Part shown: positions 55,307 through 64,000 of the stretch, in pieces
How the letters are laid out: each line of letters opens with the position of its first letter
How positions within the stretch are numbered: position 1 is the stretch's first letter
DNA from: Cladopsammia gracilis
Lineage: Eukaryota > Cnidaria > Anthozoa > Scleractinia > Dendrophylliidae
Assembly: GCA_022457155.1 (NCBI GenBank)
Contig: JAJGOT010000219.1
Coordinates: 1,136,001 to 1,200,000, forward strand
Length of the DNA stretch: 64,000 bases
Direction: 5' to 3'
Notes under the pieces: generated by a model
Seen by the model: only the letters and a program-made list of their open reading frames with translations
Told to the model about the DNA's origin: nothing
The model's database searches: none
Translations under genes and position numbers: made by a program

Positions 55307-55400
55307 AAGAGTTCACTTCCTCCAAATCATGGTTTAAGTTTGTCTACCGGACTACATTTTTTTTTTTTTTTTGCAACATCAAATTTTCATGTTTAATAAA

Positions 55401-56304
55401 AGTATGATGACATCAAAAGATGTCATAAAAGTTAGTATTTCTGAAAGCCAAATATCAATTTACATGTCTTGTTAAATTAAGTTTTTTAAATACTTTATTC
55501 CTTTGTTTAGCAGCTTGAACTAATTTATTTGGACTATGCCATTCCATCTCGGAATAATGTGTAAACAAACAATTTTTGTTTGACAATAACTTTTTATTCT
55601 TCCACTCATGATTTGAAAAATCCTGCAAAATTGCTTAAATTTATTGTCGCAAAAATTAATGTGCTTTGTTTCAAAATTGCAAATTTTAATGCTTTTAATT
55701 TCATGTTGTTAGGTACACGTGATTTCAATTATTTCTCTTTTTATACCAAACTCAAGAGCTCTTTTAATGTTGTTCACCGTTTTTGTTTTCTATACATTCA
55801 TTTGTTTCCACTTCTTCAGGACAATTCGTAATGGTTTAGTAACATATTTTGTAATGTTTGTAACATATTTGATAAAAAGAAGTACCTTTGTGTTTTGCGA
55901 GCTTCTTTATTTTACACTAGCTGTATGCCCGAAATGGTTGAACACGAAGACGCCCTACAAAAGGAATAGCTCTGCCCCTGTTTCAGCTCGAGTGAGCTAA
56001 TTTTCATTGTTTTTATTCTGAAATTAGCGCCATATAAGTTTGAAATTCTCAAAGGAATTCCAAGGATATAAACCTCAACAAATTCTTCCATTGTGTTGAA
56101 AATGTTATGGGGTTTGCCAAAGGCAAGTAAACGACACAGACACAGTTCTTGGTTAGTGTGTATGGCCGAAACTATCAAACGAAAAACGTGGAAATGCTCT
56201 TCAACCTCCTCCACAGAAGAAAGCCTTTCACCCGACGATAAAAAATTAAGACATAACGATTTAAACCCGGCAGCGAGTCGGATGAAGTGTTGACTTTACG
56301 CAAC
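55401..56304. other. Intergenic, no gene recognised
   Basis: Between the POLR2F polyA signal and a LINE relic. A short frame CTKR-like tail near 55915-56000 has no domain. Confidence 0.35.
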
Positions 56305-57100
56305 ATGGCGGACGCGGTCCTTATGTCCAAATTGGAGCAAGTATTAGCAAAGCTTGAAAAATTGGAACACTATTGTAAAACCGTAGACGAGAAAGTTAGT
56401 AAATTTTGAAGTTTTGAATCTTTCAAGAATGAAACAGAAAAAAATGATTAAAGTATTTGAGGACGGGTTGAATTTCGCTTATGCAGAAGGGGAAGCGTTC
56501 AAAGAGAAACTACAAGAAATGAAAGATGAAGTTAAGCAGCTCAGAGACGAGAAATTGTACGTAAGTATATCAGCGACGCGAAAACCTTCGTTTTTTCGGA
56601 ATTATAGAAGTAAACGATATAGAAGAAGACACGAGGGAGGTTTTGGTCGACTTCTTAAAAGCAGAGCTTGGTATGGAAGATGCCGACGAACTGGACTTTC
56701 AAAGGATGCATTGAGTTGGAAAGCGGAGCTCTTCCACCGGAAAGTCCAGACAGATAATTGCACGTTTTCTGAAATATACCTAAACGAGAAGAGATTATGT
56801 CAAAGGCGAGGAAGTTGAAAGGGAAAGACTTTGGAATTTCAGCGGACCTTCCCAAAGAAATCTTGGAACGCAGAAAGAAGATGCCGAAAACAGTTCAAGA
56901 AGGCAAAAGAAGATGGTAAGACCGCTTATTTTAGTAGGGCAGAGCCTGGTAAGTTGTTTATTGACGGTGTTCAAGTATAAAAACGTTTGCAAAACCGCTT
57001 TAGGCCATGTATTCATTGTGTAAACATTGAAAGTTTTCTTGTTATATTCAAATCTGTAAAAAAAATTTCTTCCAAGAACCGGAGTTCTTTTGTATTTGTT
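56305..57100 (+). pseudogene. LINE ORF1 relic (coiled-coil RNA-binding protein)
   Basis: The Leu-heptad N-terminus and the block FEVLNLSRMKQKKMIKVFED are followed, in a shifted frame, by text like REVLVDFLKAELGMEDADEL that fits L1-type ORF1 proteins. At least two frameshifts and several stops are present. In intact elements this protein binds the LINE RNA. Confidence 0.6.
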
Positions 57101-57118
57101 TTGTGCACCTTTTGTTAA

Positions 57119-57574
57119 AGTGCCTATCACCCCTAGAAAGTTATTTTCCGAATCAACTCTATGTACATTGAATAGTTGAATGGTAAAATATTTCTTGTTT
57201 TGAACGTCGCGTTTGTGAGTTATAGAGATTTGAATTTACAAAATGCTAATTAGATGACGTCATCCCGGGAATTTGCCATTATTTCTACGCTAATTTACAA
57301 TGCGCAGCTTACAGCTTGAGGATAATTAATTTGATAAATATTAAAAGTAAACTGTGGATAGTCAATTGATTCGTAAAAAATATTACTTGGAAGTGAAAAC
57401 AAGTAGTTGTATAATAAATGATTCCCGGGTTGACGTCATCTAATTAGCACTTTGTAAATTGAAATCTCTATAACTCACAAACGCAACGTTCAAAACAAGA
57501 AATATTTTACCATTCAACTACTCAATGTACATAGAGTTGATTCTGAAAATAACTTTCTAGGGGTGATAGGCACT
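57119..57574. mobile_element. TTAA-flanked foldback MITE, 456 bp
   Basis: The ends AGTGCCTATCACCCC and GGGGTGATAGGCACT are flanked by TTAA (57115-57118 and 57575-57578). Arms of about 165 bp share CAACTCTATGTAC and GTTATAGAGATTTGAA with 50302-50584. It sits inside the LINE relic. Confidence 0.82.
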
Positions 57575-57879
57575 TTAACTAAGTGTCATGAGGAATGCAA
57601 GACCCTTTTTGTAAGTAGCTATTTTAACAGCTTTTGCTGGCTCCTTTTTTAATTTCATAAATATGTGTTGTAGCTTGGTTTTCTTTCTTGTTATTGTCTT
57701 TAGAATCTATTATAATTGTGTGGTGTACTTGTGCGAGGGATATGTGGGGCGCCTACGACTTGAGCGTGTATGCAAATGTCCTCGATCTGTATATTTATTG
57801 TTCCGCTTTTTCAATCGTTTCTTTTGTTTTTCGTAATTTTCATGAAACGTAATCTAGATTTTAAAATATTTTATCCCTT

Positions 57880-58500
57880 AATGTTCGGGGATTCGTTCCT
57901 TTGAAAAAAGAAAGGCGATTTTTAATTGGTTAACGAAAGAGAAATCCGATATCATTTTTTTGCAAGAAACATACAGCACTCCAGGAGTTGAGAATTTTTG
58001 GAAGTCACAGTGGAGAGGTGACGTTTTCTTCAATCATGGGTCGGAACATAGTAAGGGAGTTATGATTTTTATTAAAGAGAAATTCGATTGTTTAGTTAAA
58101 GAACACCAAGAAGATGAGCAGGGGAGAGTTATTTTTTTTAAAAGCTGTAATTCAGGGTCACCCGTTTGTTTTTGTTAATATTTATTTGCCAAACAAGATT
58201 AAAGACCAGTGCTTTTTTTCGAAAAAATTCAAAAACAGCTAGATGAATTCGAATTAGAAGAAAATTGTGAAGTTGTTATTGGAGGTGATTTTAATGTTAT
58301 TCTTGATGCTGATTTGGATGGGACTGGAGGCAAACCTAAAGTAAAAGAATCTTGTAAACAAATTGAGGATTTGTGTTCATCTTTTGACTTGATTGATATT
58401 TGGAGATTAAGAAATCCAAATGTTAAGTGCTTCACATGGAGACAAAAAAGCCAACAATAGAGCGCCGTTTGGAATTTTGGTTAATTAGTAGTAGTGTTCA
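57880..58500 (+). pseudogene. LINE ORF2 endonuclease relic
   Basis: Two open pieces (57960-58178 and 58209-58460) encode an AP-endonuclease-like domain with QETYSTP and GGDFN blocks. They are offset by a frameshift near 58175-58200 and followed by a stop after TWRQKSQQ. Confidence 0.7.
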
Positions 58501-58532
58501 AGAAGAAGTAGAAAAGAAGTAGATATTACTAC

Positions 58533-58975
58533 TAAGTGTCTTGGGAGGTGGTAAGCTACTCCATGACTGGCATCACAGAGTGTCCTGGGGGTGGGTCGCT
58601 ACTCCATGACTGGCATCACAGAGTGTCCTGGGGGTGAGTCGCTACTCCATGACTGGCATCACAGAGTGTCCTGGGGGTGGGTCGCTACTCCATGACTGGC
58701 ATCACAGAGTGTCCTGGGGGATGGGTCGCTACTCCATGACTGGCATCACAGAGTGTCCTGGGGGTGGGTCGCTACTCCATGACTGGCATCACAGAGTGTC
58801 CTGGGGGGGTCGCTACTCCATGACTGGCATCACAGAGTGTCCTGGGGGGGTGGGTCGCTACTCCATGACTGGCATGACATGAGTGTCCTGGGGGTGGGTC
58901 GCTACTCCATGACTGGCATCACAGAGTGTCCTGGGGTGGGTCGCTACTCCATGACTGGCATCACAGAGTGTCATC
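58533..58975 (+). repeat. Minisatellite, unit about 43 bp, ten copies
   Basis: The unit contains GGTCGCTACTCCATGACTGG and CATCACAGAGTGTCCTGGGG. Copies vary by 1-4 bases in the G run. It abuts the truncated LINE. Confidence 0.9.
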
Positions 58976-59720
58976 GCCGAGAATGCCTCGACATATCCGA
59001 GACTTTCTTACGGTCCAGAGCGCTAAATTTTAAAAGCTTCCGTCTGACAAAAGAGCCAAATTACAAAGAAAATGGGGAAAATGGCCAAACAAGGTGTATG
59101 TTTTACTCCATAACAATAAACCTAAGTACTTTGGCGGTTAGGTTCACCTTGGCTTATTCAGATAAGGTGTCAGGGAATCATTTAAGATCCTTTTTATTTT
59201 CCTGAGATTTGGACAACTACTATCGAATCGCGTTCTAAAATTCGTTTTTTTCGCTGATTTCGGTATGGAAAAAATACCGCATTGATATTCAGGATGGTCT
59301 TTCTCTTCAAGAAAGGACTTGCTTACTAAGGTTCACCCTGGAAATGTTAGCCTCATGTCTAAACAAAAGATTGGCGAAGTTTGGATTTAATGCGATGCGT
59401 GGAAATAGTATCAAAGCACTATTTTCTAGAAGATGTTCCGTAAACTAAAAGTGGCGCTTCAAAATGTCTTCCTACGAACTCCCACGAGACCGGCAAACGG
59501 ATTCAAATTTGAATAATTATCTCAACACAAACAAAGGTCCCTCAGTCGTGAGAGGCGGGTGCTTGCTTTTTGCTTGTTAAAGTTAGGATTTCAAAGAGAA
59601 GCCATCATTTATTTCACATTTCTCATTGTCCAGCAAATAGAAAGGCCTACATTATTTTTAAAAAACCTCAGTTAATATACTCTATGTCTGACCTAAGTTA
59701 ATCGATCGAGTAAAAGAGCG
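58976..59720. other. Intergenic, no gene recognised
   Basis: No recognisable protein or repeat. An in-frame tail of the minisatellite ORF (CLDISETFLRSRALNFKSF) continues for about 60 codons without known domains. Confidence 0.35.
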
Positions 59721-60525
59721 CGTCTAGAACTGGACTGCAAAACGCTTTGTAAAGAGCACCAGAAACAAAGCGCAACGTACAAGCGAGTGACCCGTGATTC
59801 ACGCTCGCTATTTGGCAACGCTTCTAACTGAAAACCATGTTCTGCGGAAAATATTTTTGCCATCGTACTCTGACCATTGCGAATCTAACGAGTCAACATG
59901 AAAATCTTGCGCGCACGAATCTGTTGACAAAACGCTCTGTAAAGAGCGAGAAGAAAAGGACATCGCGTCTTTTATAGACATTCGACGCACTTAAAATAAC
60001 TTCAAAACGATCTAAACACTGTTAAAACGCGGTGGTTTGATAAAAAAAAGTTCAGTAAAGAGCGCGAGTAAAAAACCGAAACCAACAAGCGAGAGACCCG
60101 CGCATCGCGCTCGGTATTTGGCAAAGCTTTTAACTGAAAAACATGTTCTGCGGAAAATATTTTTGCCATCGTAACAAAAATGTTATGGAAATGTGAAAAA
60201 TAAAGTATTGTATTGTATTGTATTGTATCATTGCGAATCCAACGAGTCAAAATGAAAATCTTGCCGCACACAAATTTGTTGACAAAACGCTCTGTGCTCT
60301 GTAGTTCTGTAAAGAGTCTAGTAAAAAAGCGTAACGCACAAGCGAGAGACCCGCGCATCGCGCTCGCTATTTGGCAATGCTTTTAACTGCAAACCATGTT
60401 CTGCATAAAATGTTTTTGCCATCGTACTCTGACCATTGCGAATCTAACGACTCAAAATGAAAATCTTGCCGCACACGAATTTGTTGACAAAACGCTCTGT
60501 AAAGAGCGAGAAGAATAAGACAGTG
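59720..60525. repeat. Three tandem copies of a 200-320 bp unit
   Basis: Units share GCTATTTGGCAACGCTT, CATGTTCTGCGGAAAATATT / TTTGCCATCGTA, CATTGCGAATCTAACGAGTC and GACAAAACGCTCTGTAAAGA. Copies lie at about 59735-59950, 60050-60320 and 60325-60520. Copy 2 has a 50-bp insert ending in (TATTG)n. Confidence 0.75.
60178..60229 (+). mobile_element. Mini retro-insert with (TATTG)n tail
   Basis: Within copy 2 of the tandem array, ATGGAAATGTGAAAAATAAAG followed by four TATTG units interrupts a sequence that is continuous in copies 1 and 3. It looks like the extreme 3' end of a LINE or SINE with a pentanucleotide tail. Confidence 0.5.
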
Positions 60526-60530
60526 GGAAG

Positions 60531-61325
60531 TGGCCCAATATTAATGTAGCCAGAGCCCAACTTCATTGGCCCAATATTAATGCAGCGAGAGACCTACATC
60601 ATTGGCCCAATATTAATGTGGCCGAAGCCCAACTTCATTGGTCCAATATTCAGGTAGGCAAAGCCCTACATCATTGGCCCAATATTAATGTAGCCAGAGC
60701 CCAACTTCATTGGCCCAATATTAATATAGCAGAGCCCAGCTTCATTGGCCCAATATTAATGTAGCCAGGGCCCTACATCATTGGCCCAATATTAATATAG
60801 CCAGAGCCCAACTTCATTGGCCCAATATTAATGCAGCGAGAGCCCTACATCACTGGCCCAATATTAATGTAGCCAGAGCCCTACATCATTGGCCCAATAT
60901 TAATGCAGCCAGAGCCCTACATCATTGGCCCAATATTAATGTAGCCAGAGCCCAACATCATTGGCCCAATATTAATATAGCCAGAGCGCAACTTCATTGG
61001 CCCAATATTAATGCAGCGAGAGGCCTACATCATTGGCCCAATATTAATGTAGCCAGAGCCCTACATCATTGGCCCAATATTAATGCAGCCAGAGCCCTAC
61101 ATCATTGGTCCAATATTAATATAGCCAGAGCGCAACTTCATTGGACCAATATTAATGCGGCCAGAGCCCTACATCATTGGTCCAATATTAATGTAGCCAG
61201 AGTTCAGCTTCATTGGCCCAATATTCAGGTAGCCAGAGCCCTTCTTCATTGGCCCAATATTAATGTAGCCAGAGCCTTACATCGTTGGCCCAATATTAAT
61301 GCAGCCAGAACCCTACAGCATTGGG
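60531..61325. repeat. Satellite-like array, 36-bp unit, about 22 copies
   Basis: The unit is TTGGCCCAATATTAATGTAG followed by CCAGAGCCCTACATCA. Two subtypes differ in AACTTCA versus TACATCA endings and in GTAGCC versus GCAGC(C/G). Copies are nearly the same length, and alternation of subtypes suggests a higher-order repeat. Confidence 0.92.
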
Positions 61326-61429
61326 CCTGGCGCACGCTACTTGTGTACATGAGCGTAACACCGGCTTATGCACCAATTCACGTTCTGCGAAAGGCATGGA
61401 TTTCACGCAAAAGCACACGAGAAAAAAAA

Positions 61430-61535
61430 ACATAAAAGGCACAGACTAGGCACAGGTTCGGCACGTTTTACAGAATGCTTAGGCACAGTTTAGGCACAGC
61501 TTAGGCACAGTTTACGCCCATTTAGGCACGTTTTT
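61430..61535. repeat. TTAGGCACAG decamer array, copy A
   Basis: Five to seven degenerate units of CTTAGGCACAGTTTAGGCAC type. Confidence 0.7.
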
Positions 61536-62804
61536 CGGAAACGTTATATTTAACTCGTCCGAAGGCAAGCCGTACGAAAATTCTCGGGGAGTGACCAGCC
61601 AGATTCAGTCCGTAAAAAATATGGTTATCAGCGAGAATCGAAAGTGACAAGTCATAGTAATAATTCGGCTGACACGAGCAAGACAAACAAACGAGAATTG
61701 AGCGAGAACAGCAAGACATAATAATAATAAAACATGATAAATGTGACCTTCCACGGGAAAACGTACACTAAACAGTTATCTGTTAAACGGCCTAAAAGCG
61801 TTTGATCGCAGTTCGGAAACTGCGTTAAAATGGTTTAGGAAAGCATTAGAAGCGTTGGAAAAACCGTTCGAATTTTCATCCATGCCGTTTGAAGCGTTTA
61901 TAAAAAAAGCGTACAAAACTTTTTTCCAGGCCGTTGACGCGTTGAAAGCGTTAGGAAAGTCGTTCAGAGTTTAATACTTTACAAAAGTCGTTTGAACAAA
62001 ACATTTAAACAGCAGTTTTAAGGCTTACCTTCTCTGTAGTTTGATTTATTTATTTTTTTGACTTCTTCGTTCTTTGTTCTCGTGAATATTCGACAAAATA
62101 TCGCCGACATTTCGAGAGTATTTTCGCATCGTTCTCATGATAACTCGCACACGAAAATTCGCAAAGCGAATTTTTAGAAATTTCGCTGGAACGAAACGAA
62201 ACACCGGTGAACTTTCCTGCCGAAAATACAAAGATTTGCAGCGCCAGTTCGCTTAAACAAAGATTGTTTGGTATAAAATGCGTCGTGAACTTAAATATTT
62301 GAAGAAAACGTGATATAAATCTATCTTTCTGTTTTAACAATTCGAAATTAGCGTTGTTTTCCGCTTTGTAATCATTGTTATTCAACTGGTGCACTGATTC
62401 TTTTTGGAGACAGATCCTTTTGTCAATAAACACGCAAATCTCTCCGCGCTGAAATGTGGATCTGCACAGTTTTGACATCAGGTTATGCTAATTTATTGTT
62501 GAAATTTGACCAACTTGTGAAAACACCAGACAGCTCATCCGATGAATAAAATGACCCATTCCGTTTTATAAATCCAAATCGAATGATAAAACTCCAAAAC
62601 GTCAATTTGTTCGAACAACTTTTTGAATGTTTGGCAGTATTTATCCAAAGCCGATGACCGAATGGTCAGAAACTACATCTGTATTAAATACAAGTACTAT
62701 TCTACATCTCCAAACGGCTGGGAAAGCGGCAGTGCGGGAAGAATACAAGTAAACACGATTACTGATTTCCCGCCGTCGCTTTCACTTGGAGAAAAAATAA
62801 TTCG
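61536..62804. other. Intergenic, no gene recognised
   Basis: GAAAGCGTT-type words recur at 61790-61970 (GGAAAGCATTAGAAGCGTT). A 142-codon minus-strand frame at 62050-62478 has no recognised domain and may be chance. Confidence 0.35.
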
Positions 62805-62996
62805 TTTTATCATATGACCCGTACGGCCCTGCGAACCGTTTCTTTGCAAAACCATTGATGAAAGTCCCGTATGAGGGCCGTACGCATTTGCGCGTGCGGG
62901 GCCGGAAAAAGCCGTACGGCCCTGCTACAAAAGCGGACTGCCTCGCGCGTTAAGATTTCAAGTAATTTTGTCTCCAAATTGGTCATATGATAAAAT
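62805..62996. mobile_element. Short MITE with TTTTATCATATGACC ends
   Basis: TTTTATCATATGACC at the left pairs with GGTCATATGATAAAA at the right. The interior has three copies of GTACGGCCCTG or its complement. Confidence 0.6.
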
Positions 62997-63050
62997 ACTT
63001 ATTGACTAAGTTAGGGCGGGCCGGATGGGAAATATTTGGCTCTCGGTCAC

Positions 63051-63094
<44 letters not shown>

Positions 63095-63138
63095 AGCCAA
63101 ATATTTTCCCATCCGGCCCTCCCACTCAGTCAATAAGT
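62997..63138. repeat. GC-rich perfect-type palindrome, arms about 65 bp
   Basis: ACTTATTGACTAAGTTAGGG / GGAAATATTTGGCTC / GGACC pairs with GGTCC / GAGCCAAATATTTTCCC / CTCAGTCAATAAGT around a TCGCTGCGCTC loop. Confidence 0.75.
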
Positions 63139-63264
63139 AAATAGCATGAGAACAATCTTGCAATTTATCGTCATAACAATGTGTGACCAAAAAGCGCTGT
63201 GACACGAGCAAGATGAAAATAATGTTTCCCGGGAATATTTACATAACGCCGTTCAAAGGCACAA

Positions 63265-63345
63265 TTTAGGCCCGAATTAACGCACAACTTAGGCACAACT
63301 TAGGCACAGCTTAGGCACTGCTTAGGCACAGCTTAGGCATGAAAA
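63265..63345. repeat. TTAGGCACAG decamer array, copy B
   Basis: About seven units of CTTAGGCACA(A/G) type, like 61430-61535, 1.75 kb away. Confidence 0.7.
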
Positions 63346-64000
63346 AAAGCTAGACATGCACACTTCATGCACAACTTGGGCACACTTTATGCACAACTTG
63401 TTCGTGCCAAGGCACACTGTAGAATCCGTATTTCGATCCAACGTACAACGAAACGTATTTTTATGTAAAATAAACGCTGTCTAACCGTGAAAATTGGATT
63501 GTAGTTTGAGTATGGATTTTCCAAATTGAAAATTGTTACCCCAGGAAATAAGCTGAACTTACGAGCACTTCAAAAGTCTTTTTGTTTTTTAACATAAGAA
63601 ACGGAGCTAAAACCAAATCGATTTTGAAAATTTTCGACCAGGCTGTTTTTGTGGGTACGTAATATTAGGTTACCTTGCTGCAAATTGCTATAAATTTGTT
63701 ATTTTTCGATCATTTAAAGTCATTCTTAAAATACATAATGCTCATTAGCTATTAACTTTAATTGCAAAAGAAAAAAATGCCTACATATCATCAAAGCGGA
63801 GAAATTATGAATTGTGCCAGGTCAGACTGTAAATGTTACGCGTAGTGTTCAAAATGGCCTCATTTTTGGTGACTATTGTAAAATTTTCTGTTTTATTCAA
63901 CCCTATATGCAAAACTAAAATTGTTCACAGGGAAGACATTAATGAACTTTAGTTTTTTGTTACCAAATCTCAACCTAAACTGAATTTTAATAATTTCAGA
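63346..64000. other. Intergenic, no gene recognised
   Basis: AT-rich sequence to the window end without recognisable features. Confidence 0.4.

Larger units (their letters stand above)
56305..58530 (+). mobile_element. Decayed L1-like LINE with ORF1 and endonuclease remains
   Basis: ORF1 remains start at ATG 56305 (MADAVLMSKLEQVLAKLEKL) and continue as a coiled coil (KEKLQEMKDEVKQLRDEKLY), then an RRM-like part, across frameshifts near 56405 and 56575. At 57119-57574 a TTAA MITE is inserted. ORF2 remains (57880-58500) encode an endonuclease: DIIFLQETYSTPGVENFW, GGDFNVILDADLDG and DLIDIWRLRNP, with a frameshift near 58175. The reverse transcriptase is missing, as the sequence runs into a minisatellite at 58533. 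The copy is dead. Confidence 0.75.

Noticed and set aside
56414..56818. 134-codon ORF as an independent gene
   Set aside because: Its first half is the LINE ORF1 coiled coil and its second half is a frame-shifted reading of the same element.
58634..59205. Repetitive YSMTGITECPGG open frames
   Set aside because: They come from the 43-bp minisatellite and shift frame with its length variants.
60531..61325. CRISPR array (regular 36-bp repeats)
   Set aside because: Units are contiguous, with no unique spacers, in an animal genome.
61430..61535. Interstitial telomere repeat
   Set aside because: The unit TTAGGCACAG is ten bases and not TTAGGG.
62050..62478. 142-codon minus-strand ORF
   Set aside because: Low-complexity composition, no domain, no promoter or splice context.

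Overview
The window is nuclear DNA from an invertebrate animal, most likely a cnidarian and probably a stony coral. The organism call is inference. It rests on AT-rich, intron-rich DNA with GT-AG introns, animal housekeeping genes, long intergenic stretches, and a dense load of LINEs, SINEs and inverted-repeat DNA transposons of the kind common in cnidarians. There is no operon structure, CRISPR array or other prokaryotic signature.

Three conserved genes are complete. A PET117-like cytochrome oxidase assembly factor lies at 143-394 (+). RCL1, the 18S rRNA processing factor, has nine exons at 43214-50993 (-) that splice in phase to 373 codons. POLR2F/RPB6, the RNA polymerase subunit, has six exons at 51076-55306 (+) giving 128 codons. 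RCL1 and POLR2F are divergent, with start codons 82 bp apart and a YY1-like ATGGCGG motif over each start. Two taxon-restricted genes each have an intronless CDS with a spliced 5' UTR: an LRAT-domain protein with nine 24-residue repeats (27048-28538, +) and an unrecognised 302-residue protein with hydrophobic helices behind a TATA box (35582-36490, -).

Most of the rest is mobile DNA. The standout is a 7.93 kb DNA transposon (18502-26431) with TTAA at both ends, terminal inverted repeats of about 655 bp, and a three-exon transposase that looks Sola-like, broken by one in-frame TAG. It sits between a duplicated promoter/first-exon block (15.8-18.3 kb) and the LRAT ORF. At least five smaller foldback elements have perfect TTAA flanks (13.9, 38.7, 50.3, 53.2 and 57.1 kb), so one TTAA-targeting system seems to have shaped this locus. 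Other inverted-repeat elements have TA, TWA or 8-bp target duplications and suggest Tc1/mariner, Harbinger and hAT types. Retroelements include a near-complete EN-RT LINE (5.2-8.7 kb), a decayed two-ORF L1-like LINE (56.3-58.5 kb), a 5'-truncated LINE tail in a POLR2F intron, a Penelope-like C-terminal fragment split by a hAT-like MITE, tRNA-derived SINEs and a tyrosine recombinase exon.

Layout: 0-5 kb PET117, two inverted-repeat elements and a possible first exon; 5-9 kb LINE; 9-15 kb nested MITEs; 15.8-28.5 kb duplicated promoter block, large transposon and LRAT gene; 29-34 kb SINE, minisatellites, recombinase exon and Penelope fragment; 35-37 kb orphan gene; 38-41 kb large foldback; 42-51 kb RCL1 with MITE-filled introns; 51-55 kb POLR2F; 56-64 kb LINE remains, a 43-bp minisatellite, a 36-bp satellite and GC-rich hairpins. 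All calls come from reading the sequence by eye; no search or alignment was run.
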